Part shown: one piece after another, positions 56,687-64,000 of the stretch
How positions within the stretch are numbered: the first letter of the stretch is position 1
Layout: every line of letters begins with the position of its first letter
Assembly: GCF_900105095.1 (NCBI RefSeq)
Contig: NZ_LT629743.1
Span: 2,480,001 to 2,544,000 of the forward strand
Length of the DNA: 64,000 nucleotides
From: Erythrobacter sp. HL-111
GTDB lineage: Bacteria; Pseudomonadota; Alphaproteobacteria; Sphingomonadales; Sphingomonadaceae
Reading direction: 5' to 3'
Translations under genes and position numbers: made by a program
The notes under the pieces: generated by a model
What the model saw: the letters and a program-made list of their open reading frames with translations, nothing else
The model's database searches: none
Told to the model about the DNA's origin: nothing

Positions 56687-57913
56687 ATGACCAGAAGAGC
56701 CGCCATCTGCACCCCGCTTCGCACCCCTGTCGGCAAGTTCTTGGGGGGACTCTCCGGCCTCGACGCGGGGCAATTGGGCGCCGTCATCCTCAAGGCGCTG
56801 GTCGAGCGTTCGGGTATCGACCCGGCGCGGGTGGACGACGTGGTTTTCAGCCAGGGCTACGGCAATGGCGAGGCGCCCGCGATCGGGCACTGGTCGTGGC
56901 TCGCCGCGGGCCTCCCGCTGGAGGTGCCGGGCTTCCAGCTCGATCGGCGCTGCGGGTCGGGCGTGCAGGCGGTCGCGACCGCGGCGATGATGGTCGAGAC
57001 CGGCATGGCCGACATGGTCGTCGCGGGCGGCGTGGAAAGCATGTCGAACGTCGAGCATTACACGCTGGCCGGGCGCGGGGGGCAGCGGATGGGCGACATC
57101 ACCCTGCATGACCGCCTTTCGCGCGGCCGCGTCCGCAGCCAGCCGATCGAGCGTTTCGGCGTCATCACCGGGATGATCGAAACGGCGGAAAACCTCGCCA
57201 AGGATTACGGCATCACCCGCGAGGAGGCCGACGCATACGCCGTGCGCTCGCATCTCAACGCGGCCAAGGCGTGGGACGAGGGCCGGTTCGACGCGCAGCT
57301 CGTCCCGGTCGAGGTCCCGCAGCGCAAGGGCGACCCCGTCACCTTCGCGAAGGACGAGGGTTTCCGCCCCGACGCCTCGATGGAAACGCTCGGCGCGCTG
57401 CGCCCCATCGACGCTCGCCGCGATCCCGACGCCATCGTCACGGCGGGCAATGCCAGCCAGCAGAACGACGCGGCCGCCGCCTGCCTCGTCGTGGCGGAGG
57501 ACAAGCTCGCCGAACTCGGTCTCGAACCGATGCTGTGGTTCGGCGGCTGGGCGGCGGCGGGGTGCGATCCCTCGCGCATGGGGATCGGTCCGGTCCCGGC
57601 GGTCGAGCGCCTGTTCGAACGGCGCGGGTTTTCGTGGGACGACATCGGCCTCGTCGAACTCAACGAGGCCTTCGCGCCGCAGGTGCTCGCCGTGCTCAAG
57701 GGCTGGGGCTGGTCGCAGGACGATTCGCGCCGCGCCATCCTCAACGTCAACGGGTCCGGCATCAGCCTCGGCCATCCGATCGGCGCCACCGGGGGGCGCA
57801 TCCTCGCCGACATGGCGCACGAGATGCATCGGCGCGACGTGCGCTACGGGCTCGAGACGATGTGCATCGGCGGCGGGCAGGGCATCGCCGCGGTGTTCGA
57901 GCTGGCGAAATGA
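56687..57913 (+). CDS. Thiolase (acetyl-CoA C-acyltransferase)
   Basis: The 408-residue protein has the nucleophilic Cys in LDRRCGSGVQAVATAAM, NEAFAPQVLAVLKGWGW, GSGISLGHPIGATGGRIL with the catalytic His, and the second Cys in METMCIGGGQG-like ETMCIGGGQG. GGAAA lies just before the ATG. It carries out the final thiolytic cleavage of a beta-ketoacyl-CoA. It overlaps the next gene by ATGA. The degradative direction is inferred from the cluster. Confidence 0.92.
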   Translation: MTRRAAICTPLRTPVGKFLGGLSGLDAGQLGAVILKALVERSGIDPARVDDVVFSQGYGNGEAPAIGHWSWLAAGLPLEVPGFQLDRRCGSGVQAVATAAMMVETGMADMVVAGGVESMSNVEHYTLAGRGGQRMGDITLHDRLSRGRVRSQPIERFGVITGMIETAENLAKDYGITREEADAYAVRSHLNAAKAWDEGRFDAQLVPVEVPQRKGDPVTFAKDEGFRPDASMETLGALRPIDARRDPDAIVTAGNASQQNDAAAACLVVAEDKLAELGLEPMLWFGGWAAAGCDPSRMGIGPVPAVERLFERRGFSWDDIGLVELNEAFAPQVLAVLKGWGWSQDDSRRAILNVNGSGISLGHPIGATGGRILADMAHEMHRRDVRYGLETMCIGGGQGIAAVFELAK

Positions 57914-58770
57914 ACTTCGATGCGTGGATCGGGCGCGAGACGCGCAGCAGGGACACGCTGACCCCGGCGCTCGCCGCCCGGTTCTTCGCGACCTTCGACC
58001 TCGATCCGCCCGCCAGCAGGCTCATGCCGCAGGGGATCCATTTCTGCCTGTGCACGCCCGAGGCCCCGACCGCCATGCTCGGCCCGGACGGGCACCCGGC
58101 GCGCGGCGGCAGGGGAGAGGACGGCCCGGCGAGCTTCCTCCCGCCCCTGCCCATGGAGCGGCGGATGTGGGCCTCCAGCACCATCGAGTTCCGCGTCCCG
58201 CTCACGATCGGCGCGGCGGTGGAGCGGATCAGCCGGATCGTCTCGATCAGGCAGAAGGAAGGATCGAGCGGGCCGCTTGCCTTCGTCGATGTCGCGCACG
58301 AAACCCGCGCCAATGGCACGCTGTCGGTGATCGAGACGCAGACGCTGGTCTATCGCGAGGCGGCTGCGCCCGATGCGCCGCTGACGCCGCCCGAACCGGG
58401 CGAGGCCCGCTTCGACAGGTCGGCATGGGACGCGCACAGGGCGCTGACGCCGGACCCGCGCCTGCTGTTCCGCTATTCGGCGCTCACCTTCAACACGCAC
58501 CGCATCCATTACGACGCGCCCTATGCCCGCGGGGTCGAACGCTATCGCGGCCTCGTCGTCCACGGGCCGCTCACCGCGAGCCTGCTGCTCCGCCTGGCCG
58601 CGCGCGAACTGGGCGAGAACCGGCTGCGGATGTTCGCCTTTCGCGGGCTCTCTCCGGCGATCGCGGGCGATCTCCTGCACCTTGCGATGCGCGAGGGCGA
58701 GGAGGGTTGCGAACTCGGCGCCTTCGCGGCGGACGGGCGGCAGGTGATGAGCGCGTCGGCGAAGGCCTGA
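57910..58770 (+). CDS. MaoC/HTD2-like hydratase (mesaconyl-C4-CoA hydratase type)
   Basis: The 286-residue double-hotdog protein has the N-terminal half typical of the FAS1-like/HTD2 group, with WASSTIEFRVPLTIG. The C-terminal catalytic segment is FNTHRIHYDAPYARGVERYRGLVVHGPL, where the Asp/His pair of (R)-hydratases sits. Relatives hydrate mesaconyl-C4-CoA, itaconyl-CoA or other enoyl-CoA esters. It is coupled to the thiolase gene by ATGA and closes the cluster. Confidence 0.85.
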   Translation: MNFDAWIGRETRSRDTLTPALAARFFATFDLDPPASRLMPQGIHFCLCTPEAPTAMLGPDGHPARGGRGEDGPASFLPPLPMERRMWASSTIEFRVPLTIGAAVERISRIVSIRQKEGSSGPLAFVDVAHETRANGTLSVIETQTLVYREAAAPDAPLTPPEPGEARFDRSAWDAHRALTPDPRLLFRYSALTFNTHRIHYDAPYARGVERYRGLVVHGPLTASLLLRLAARELGENRLRMFAFRGLSPAIAGDLLHLAMREGEEGCELGAFAADGRQVMSASAKA

Positions 58771-58794
58771 CGTCAACCTGCCCCGCGGACCGCG

Positions 58795-59592
58795 TCAATC
58801 GCTCGACTGTCCGTCGGGATCGTAGGGCGCGATCGGGGCGAGCACGGCGTAGCTTTCGACCTTCGGTTCGCGGTCGAGGTCGGGAAAGGCGATCGGGGCG
58901 GGTGCGACATTGGTGTCGGGCAGGCGGTCGAGCAGGTCGCGGATCAGCGTCAGCCTTCCGCGCTTCTGGTCGTTGAAATCGACCAGCGTCCAGGGCGCAT
59001 GGCGGGTGTGGGTGGCGCGCAGCATTTCCTCGCGCGCGTCGGTATAGGCGTCGTATTGCTCGCGCGCGGCAAGGTCGACGGGCGACAGCTTCCAGCGTTT
59101 CAGGGGATCCTCGAGCCGCTCCTTCAGGCGCTCCTCCTGCCGCGCCTGATCGGTGGCGAGCCAGTACTTGAACAGCAATATCCCGTCATCGACCAGCAGC
59201 TTCTCGAACTCGGGGACCTGGCGCAGGAAATGGGCGACCTGCTCCTCGCTCGCATAGCCCATCACCCGCTCCACCCCGGCGCGGTTGTACCAGCTGCGGT
59301 CGAACAGCACGATCTCGCCCGCGCCCGGCAGGTGGGGGACGTAGCGCTGGAAATACCACTGGGTGAGCTCGTCCTCGCTCGGTTTCGAAAGCGCCACGGT
59401 GCGGCACTGGCGCGGGTCGAGCCGGTCGCGCACGGCGCGGATCGCGCCGCCCTTTCCGGCCGTGTCGCGGCCTTCGAACAGGACCACGATCCGCGCGCCC
59501 GTCGCCTTCGCCCAGCGCGCCATGCAGACCAGTTCCGCGGTCAGCGGCGCCAATGCCTTGCGATAGTGCTTTCCCTTCAGCCTGTCCGCCAC
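58795..59592 (-). CDS. ppk2: Polyphosphate kinase 2
   Basis: Starting at GTG 59592 (AGGGG five bases ahead) the protein is 265 residues. It has the PPK2 Walker A GRDTAGKGGAIRAV, the Walker B/lid region EIVLFDRSWYNRAGVERVMG, and KYWLATDQARQEERLKERLEDPLKRWKLSP. It phosphorylates nucleoside di- or monophosphates using polyphosphate, or the reverse. It is divergent from the phenylalanine hydroxylase gene with only 61 bases between starts. Subclass cannot be fixed here, though the single-domain size fits class I or II. Confidence 0.92.
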   Translation of the reverse strand: MADRLKGKHYRKALAPLTAELVCMARWAKATGARIVVLFEGRDTAGKGGAIRAVRDRLDPRQCRTVALSKPSEDELTQWYFQRYVPHLPGAGEIVLFDRSWYNRAGVERVMGYASEEQVAHFLRQVPEFEKLLVDDGILLFKYWLATDQARQEERLKERLEDPLKRWKLSPVDLAAREQYDAYTDAREEMLRATHTRHAPWTLVDFNDQKRGRLTLIRDLLDRLPDTNVAPAPIAFPDLDREPKVESYAVLAPIAPYDPDGQSSD

Positions 59593-59653
59593 ATGCACCC
59601 CTTTCGTCCTATTGTCCTTGCACGAGCCCCGATTTGGTATCAGGTGCAACCAT

Positions 59654-60592
59654 ATGGCCACGCTCGCAGACACCAAGCCCGATTTCACCACGCTGCCCGA
59701 ACTGCCGCGCGATGTCTTCACCGCGCCGCTCGCCCGGCCGCCCCATGTCGGCGAGGACTGGCTGGAGAAGCGGCAGACCGACTACACGAGCGAGGACAAC
59801 GCGGTCTGGAACGACCTGTTCGCGCGCCAGATGGAAATCCTGCCCGGCCGAGCGTGCAGCGCCTTCATGGGAGGGCTCGACAAGCTCGACCTCGGCCGCG
59901 GCGGCGTGCCCGAATTCGGCCGCCTGTCGCAGGAACTGGGCGCGCTCACGGGATGGAGCGTGGTGCCGGTGCCGATGCTTATTCCCGATCACGTCTTCTT
60001 CTGGCACCTCGCCAATCGCCGCTTCCCGGCGGGCAATTTCATCCGCACGCGCGAAACCTTCGACTACATCGAGGAGCCCGACGTCTTCCACGACGTGTTC
60101 GGCCATGTCCCGATGCTGACCGATCCGGTCTATGCCGACTACATGCAGGAATATGGCCGCGCCGGGTGGAAGGCGATGCGCTACAACCGGCTGAAGGCGC
60201 TCGGCGCGCTCTACTGGTACACGGTCGAATTCGGCCTGATCGAGGAGGAGGCGGGCATCCGCGCCTATGGCGCGGGCATCCTCTCCGGCCCGGCGGAGGC
60301 GCGATTCGCGGTCGAGGCGGAAAGCCCCAACCGCATCATGCTCAACGTCGACCGGGTGATGCGGACCGATTACGTCATCAGCGACCTGCAGCCGACCTAT
60401 TTCGTGATCGAGAGCTTCGAGGATCTCTACCGCCAGACGGTCGAGCGCGATTTCGACCGGCTCTACCGCAATCTCGCGCCGGGTTTCACCTATGCGAATT
60501 CGGCGGTGATCGACGTCGACAACGTGGTGCACCGGGGCACGCTCGAATACCACCTGCGCGGCGGACGCGGGAGCGGCGCGGTGCCCGTCTGA
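59654..60592 (+). CDS. phhA: Phenylalanine 4-monooxygenase
   Basis: The 312-residue protein has the iron-binding facial triad: two His in EPDVFHDVFGHVPML and a Glu in YTVEFGLIEEEAG. The aromatic hydroxylase core also includes IPDHVFFWHLANRRFP and the C-terminal DLQPTYFVIESFEDL. It converts Phe to Tyr using tetrahydrobiopterin and oxygen and is a monofunctional bacterial type without a regulatory ACT domain. ATG 59654 was chosen as the typical N-terminus (MATLADTKPDF); an in-frame ATG at 59612 is also possible. Confidence 0.95.
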   Translation: MATLADTKPDFTTLPELPRDVFTAPLARPPHVGEDWLEKRQTDYTSEDNAVWNDLFARQMEILPGRACSAFMGGLDKLDLGRGGVPEFGRLSQELGALTGWSVVPVPMLIPDHVFFWHLANRRFPAGNFIRTRETFDYIEEPDVFHDVFGHVPMLTDPVYADYMQEYGRAGWKAMRYNRLKALGALYWYTVEFGLIEEEAGIRAYGAGILSGPAEARFAVEAESPNRIMLNVDRVMRTDYVISDLQPTYFVIESFEDLYRQTVERDFDRLYRNLAPGFTYANSAVIDVDNVVHRGTLEYHLRGGRGSGAVPV

Positions 60593-60598
60593 CGGGCG

Positions 60599-60856
60599 CT
60601 AGAGCTCGATCTGCCTGCGGACGACCGCGTGGTAGAGGACCAGCACGCCCACGGTCGCGGCCAGCGCCGCGCCGAGCGCGACCAGCGACAGCCCGCCGAG
60701 CACGACCCCGCCGTTCACCAGCACCCCGGCAACCAGCGCGACCAGCAGGCCGGCCATCACCTGGCGCAGGATCTCGCCCGGCTCTTCGGTGCGGGCGATG
60801 ATCGAGGACAGCCAGCCCAGCGTCGTCCCCAATACGATCAGCACCAGTAAAGCCAT
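60599..60856 (-). CDS. Small membrane protein, GlsB/YeaQ/YmgE (transglycosylase-associated)-like
   Basis: From ATG 60856 the 85-residue protein has three hydrophobic helices. Its first helix and loop (LGTTLGWLSSIIARTEEPGEILRQVMAGLLVALVAG) follow the G-W-x-A/S-S-I-I-x-R-T pattern of the GlsB/YeaQ/YmgE family. The second half is more diverged. The protein is often stress-related in name only; no function is assigned. It converges with phhA. Confidence 0.65.
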   Translation of the reverse strand: MALLVLIVLGTTLGWLSSIIARTEEPGEILRQVMAGLLVALVAGVLVNGGVVLGGLSLVALGAALAATVGVLVLYHAVVRRQIEL

Positions 60857-60974
60857 GAGATGAGATTTGCCTCTTTCGTCCTGTTCCGTCGGCACGCCGC
60901 CGACCGGAGTATTGGTTGCGAAACCCCCACGGAGCGGCTTCGGTTCCCCTGCGACGGGCGAAAAGCCGTGCAAG

Positions 60975-61820
60975 TCAGAAGAAATAGAACAGGGCTGTGC
61001 CCATAAGGACACGGTAGAAGACGAAGACCATCATCGAGGCGCGCTTCAGGAAATTCATCAGGAAGGCCATTGTCGCGAAGGCCGCGACAAAGGTCAGCGT
61101 GCCGGTGACGATCGCGTCCATCAGCAATGCCCCGTCGGCCTCGAGCAGGTCGGGCACGATCAGCACGCCCGCGCCCGCGACCGCCGGGATCGAGAGCAGG
61201 AAGGAGAACCGCGCCGCCTCGAACCGGCCATAGCCGAGCAGGCGTGCCGCCGTCATGGTGACGCCCGACCGGCTCGTGCCGGGAATGAGCGCGAGAGCCT
61301 GCGCGCAGCCGACGATCAGCCCGTCGCGCCAGGTCATCTGCTCGAAGGTCTTTTCCTGCCGCCCGAACCGGTCGGCAAGGCCGAGCAGCACGCCGTAGAG
61401 GATGAGGTTGGTCGCGATGAGATCGGTGAAGCGGATCGAGGCGAGCAGGTCTTCCTCGATGATGCGGATGCCGAAGGTCGCGCTCACGACGTCGTTCAGG
61501 AACCCGAGCTTGATCGCGAGCCCGAACAGGACGGCCGGGATGGTGCCGAGCACGATCCACCAGAACAATCGCCGCTGCTCCGGCGCCTGCCCGATCCCCA
61601 CGCTGGCGAACCCGCCCCGCGCGAGGCCGGCCACGTCCCTGAAGAAATAGACGATGATCGCAAGCAGCGAGCCGACATGGACCGCGATGTCGATCATCGG
61701 CCCCTGATCGGGGAAATCCGTCAGGAAGGGGATGAGGATGAGGTGCCCCGACGAGGAGATCGGCAGGAACTCGGTGATCCCCTGCACGACCGCGATCAGG
61801 AGCATCTGGAAGAAGGTCAT
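60975..61820 (-). CDS. uppP: Undecaprenyl-diphosphatase UppP (BacA)
   Basis: The 281-residue polytopic protein has both UppP signatures: VVQGITEFLPISSSGHLIL near the N-terminus with the catalytic Glu and Ser, and ALALIPGTSRSGVTMTAARL in the middle. It dephosphorylates undecaprenyl pyrophosphate so the lipid carrier can be reused in peptidoglycan and O-antigen synthesis; loss sensitises cells to bacitracin. ATG 61820 has GAAGG just ahead. The next gene upstream is a pseudogene fragment. Confidence 0.95.
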   Translation of the reverse strand: MTFFQMLLIAVVQGITEFLPISSSGHLILIPFLTDFPDQGPMIDIAVHVGSLLAIIVYFFRDVAGLARGGFASVGIGQAPEQRRLFWWIVLGTIPAVLFGLAIKLGFLNDVVSATFGIRIIEEDLLASIRFTDLIATNLILYGVLLGLADRFGRQEKTFEQMTWRDGLIVGCAQALALIPGTSRSGVTMTAARLLGYGRFEAARFSFLLSIPAVAGAGVLIVPDLLEADGALLMDAIVTGTLTFVAAFATMAFLMNFLKRASMMVFVFYRVLMGTALFYFF

Positions 61821-61853
61821 GGACGAGCGCCTTTGGCGGGCCCCGCCTGCCTG

Positions 61854-62088
61854 TCAAGCGCTATGCTGGCCCCTCCTCCTCGCGGGGCGAAGGTTCGCGA
61901 CCGGCTCCTCCATCGCCGCCTTGTCCTCCGGCGGGAAGTAGCGGCTGACATAGGATGCGCCGATGAGTTCGCCGAGCATCCCCGCGGGCGCCCCTTCCGA
62001 TGGCAAGTGCGCGGGCCCAAGCGGGCAGGGCGAGGGAAAGGGCGAGCGCGCGGGCGCTGGCCCCGGCAAGGGCGGTGCGGCGGATCAT
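61854..62088 (-). pseudogene. Remnant of an M13-family metallopeptidase gene
   Basis: A signal peptide (MIRRTALAGASARALALSLA) starts at ATG 62088. After a frame change near 61985-62000, a second frame encodes MLGELIGASYVSRYFPPED and then KAAMEEPVANLR. This matches the conserved region of secreted M13 (neprilysin/PepO-like) peptidases, G-E-x-x-G-x-x-Y-V-x-R-Y-F-P-P-E-x-K-x-x-M-x-x-L-V-A-N-L, which in intact proteins lies hundreds of residues after the signal. The catalytic HExxH and everything else are missing. An internal deletion plus frameshift is the simplest reading. The remaining 140 bases up to the ABC gene hold nothing recognisable. Confidence 0.55.
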
Positions 62089-62231
62089 GGTGCGAAGCCC
62101 CGTTTTGCGTGCTGGCCCGCACCCTGGCCTGCCCGGCCTTGCGGTGCGATGTGCGGTCCCGATAGGCCGCCCGCAGGTGAAGCCGCGCCCGCTCGTCCGG
62201 CCGCGACCGCCATTCGCCGGAAAGGACGCGT

Positions 62232-64000
62232 TCAGGCGGCTTCGATGTCGGCGAATTGCAGGCTGGCGAGCCTTGCGTAGAGCCCGCCCGCACTGGCGAG
62301 CTGCACGTGGCTGCCCTGCTCGACCACCTCGCCCTTGTCGAGCACCACGATCCGGTCGGCGGCGCGGACCGTTGCCAGCCGGTGCGCGATCACGAGCGTC
62401 GTGCGGTCCGCCATCAGCTTCTCGAGCGCGTCCTGGACCAGCCGCTCGCTCTCGGCATCGAGGGCGCTCGTCGCCTCGTCGAGCAGGAGGATCGGCGCAT
62501 CGCGCAGCAGCGCGCGGGCGATGGCGACGCGCTGCTGCTGGCCGCCCGACAATTGCGTGCCGCCTTCGCCGAGATAGGTGTCGAGCCCGTGCGGCAGTTC
62601 GCGCAGGAAGGTTTCGGCATTGGCCGCGCGGGCCGCTTCCCAGATTTCCTCGTCGCTCGCGTCCCACTTGCCGTAGCGCAGGTTGTCGCGCGCATCGGCG
62701 CTGAACAGCACCCCGTCCTGCGGCACCAGCGCCAGCCGGTCGCGGATCGCCGCCGGATCGGCCCTGGTCAGGGCAACCCCGTCGATCCGGATCGTGCCGG
62801 CCTGCGGATCGTAGAACCGTTCGACCAGCTGGAAGATCGTCGACTTGCCCGCCCCCGAAGGCCCGACGATCGCGACCGTTTCGCCCGGCTCGATCTCGAG
62901 CGTGAAGTCCTTGAGCGCCGCGACCTCGGGCCGGGCGGGATAGCGGAAGGTGACGTTGCGGAACGAAAGACTGCCGCGCGGCGGTTCGGGCAGCTGCTCG
63001 GGCTTTTCGGGCGCGGCGATGGCGGGCTTCGCGTCGAGCAGTTCGGCCAGCCGGCTTGCCGCGCCGGCCCCGCGCAGGAGATCGCCATAGACCTCGGTCA
63101 AGGCCCCGAAGGCGCCCGCGACGATGGTCGCACCGACGATGAAGGAGAGGATCGTGCCGCCGGTGATGTCTCCCGCGGCGACGCCTTCCGCCCCGCGCCA
63201 CAGCAGCAGCACGATCGAGCCGAAGATCGCAAGGATGATGAGCGCCGTCATCGCCGCGCGCAGCACGATCCGCCGCCGCGCCGTGTCGAAGGTGCGCTCC
63301 GCCGCCGCGCCGAAGCGATCCGCCTCGCGCGCCTGCTGGTTGAAGCTCTGCACGATCTTCATCGCGCCGAGCACCTCGGTCACCATGGCGCCGACATCGG
63401 CCACCCGGTCCTGGCTGTCGCGCGAGATCGAGCGGATGCGCCGGGCGAACAGGACGATCGGCAGGATGATCGCCGGGATGCCGACCGCCAGCCAGATGGT
63501 GAGTTCGGGCAGCAGCCAGAACAGGTAGACCGTCCCGCCGATGCCGAGGAAGATGTTGCGCAGCGCGACCGACACCGTGGTGCCCACCACGGTTTCGATG
63601 ATCGCGGTGTCGGATGTCATCCGGCTCGAGATTTCCTTGGGGCTGTTCGCCTCGTAGAAGCTGGGCGACAGGCGCATCAGGTTCGCGTGGACCTTGCGGC
63701 GGATGTCGGCGACGACCCGTTCCCCGATCCAGCTCACGTAATAGAACCGCGCCGCCGTGCCGAGCGCGATGACGACGACGATGACCATGAGATAGCGGAA
63801 CCAGCGCCCGATATCGCCCGCGCCCTGCGTGCCCGCTCCTTCCAGACCGGCGCCGCCGAAGCCGCGATCGACGATCAGCTGCAGCGCCGCCGGTATCGCC
63901 AGCGTGCCCGCTGCGGTGATGGTGAGCGCGGCGAGGGCGAGCAGCACCTGGCGCGGATATTTCGCCGCCTCGCGATAGACCATCCGCAGCGGGGCGAGCG
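62232..64000 (-). CDS. ABC exporter, transmembrane domain fused to ATPase (MsbA/ABCB-like), N-terminus outside window
   Basis: The frame stays open to the right edge and the last codons read LAPLRMVYREAAKYPRQV. In relatives this lies some residues into the protein, so the start is probably beyond base 64000; the ATG at 63983 is likely internal. Six membrane helices precede an ATPase with Walker A GPSGAGKSTIFQL, signature LSGGQQQRVAIARAL and Walker B ILLLDEATSALD. Such half-transporters export lipids, lipid A or drugs as homodimers. The substrate is not determinable from this. Confidence 0.9.
   Translation of the reverse strand, partial: LAPLRMVYREAAKYPRQVLLALAALTITAAGTLAIPAALQLIVDRGFGGAGLEGAGTQGAGDIGRWFRYLMVIVVVIALGTAARFYYVSWIGERVVADIRRKVHANLMRLSPSFYEANSPKEISSRMTSDTAIIETVVGTTVSVALRNIFLGIGGTVYLFWLLPELTIWLAVGIPAIILPIVLFARRIRSISRDSQDRVADVGAMVTEVLGAMKIVQSFNQQAREADRFGAAAERTFDTARRRIVLRAAMTALIILAIFGSIVLLLWRGAEGVAAGDITGGTILSFIVGATIVAGAFGALTEVYGDLLRGAGAASRLAELLDAKPAIAAPEKPEQLPEPPRGSLSFRNVTFRYPARPEVAALKDFTLEIEPGETVAIVGPSGAGKSTIFQLVERFYDPQAGTIRIDGVALTRADPAAIRDRLALVPQDGVLFSADARDNLRYGKWDASDEEIWEAARAANAETFLRELPHGLDTYLGEGGTQLSGGQQQRVAIARALLRDAPILLLDEATSALDAESERLVQDALEKLMADRTTLVIAHRLATVRAADRIVVLDKGEVVEQGSHVQLASAGGLYARLASLQFADIEAA

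Noticed and set aside
60583..60597. Terminator between phhA and the opposing small membrane gene
   Set aside because: GCCCGT-CTG-ACGGGC is only six base pairs, overlaps the phhA stop region and has no T run.

Overview
The window is chromosomal DNA of a high-GC alphaproteobacterium. The gene families point to Sphingomonadales, most likely an Erythrobacteraceae member (Erythrobacter or a relative). The clues are an HWE-type histidine kinase, two large TonB-dependent receptors, a class III CoA-transferase/acyl-CoA dehydrogenase cluster, RibA with a long N-terminal extension, xth-ribA and lgt-methyltransferase gene pairs, and DUF2157/GDYXXLXY and PstS-like families. The assignment rests on family resemblance only. 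Coding density is very high and most long open frames antisense to genes are GC artefacts. Many adjacent genes overlap by four bases (NTGA), with ATG, GTG, TTG and apparently CTG used as start codons.

Layout. 1-4082 (minus strand): start of a lysophospholipid acyltransferase, then a leucine-catabolism operon (isovaleryl-CoA dehydrogenase, small membrane protein, DUF4336 protein, methylcrotonyl-CoA carboxylase beta subunit). 4225-8724: a GAF-PAS-HWE sensor kinase with a clear promoter and a probable CTG start, a lipoprotein, and a two-gene osmoprotectant ABC transporter whose permease and binding protein are fused. 8721-11882 (minus): DUF2147 protein, a MidA/NDUFAF7-like methyltransferase carrying a roughly 225-residue charged helix, and lgt. 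12032-19088: a 14-base C tract in front of an acyl-CoA synthetase, then glnD and a TonB receptor. 19158-25488: strong terminator, yggS, a thiE-like gene, ftsK and a second TonB receptor. 25513-29636 (minus): GDYXXLXY/DUF2157 pair and two tandem PstS-like lipoproteins with a Pho-box-like direct repeat upstream. 29767-36746: 7TM diguanylate cyclase, thioesterase/oligopeptidase pair, aminopeptidase P, a near-perfect parS site and a VOC protein.

36874-44371: an EF-hand protein translationally linked to an OmpR-type two-component system, an unrecognised coiled-coil membrane protein, and a serine hydrolase/HerA-like ATPase pair. 44532-48740: fused PabB-PabC, RluA-family pseudouridine synthase, ArfB, L33, LolA, and then a structured non-coding stretch ending in a strong intrinsic terminator. 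48787-54078: alkaline phosphatase, xth, ribA, a beta-helix protein and two small lipoproteins. 54122-58770: an acyl-CoA degradation cluster (dehydrogenase, CoA-transferase, thiolase, hydratase) with a REP-like element touching the CoA-transferase start. 58795-64000: ppk2, phenylalanine hydroxylase, small membrane protein, uppP, the remnant of an M13 peptidase gene, and an MsbA-type ABC exporter running off the right edge.

The genes are mainly housekeeping and catabolic: acyl-CoA catabolism, envelope biogenesis (lgt, lolA, uppP, MsbA-like), nitrogen signalling (glnD), phosphate acquisition (PstS-like, PhoA, PPK2) and c-di-GMP or two-component signalling. No phage, transposase, CRISPR array or defence island was seen, and no rRNA or tRNA gene was recognised. 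The best candidates for something undescribed are the helix-methyltransferase fusion, the EF-hand two-component operon, the orphan protein at 39917-41533, the structured RNA candidate at 48540-48740, and the C tract at 12032.
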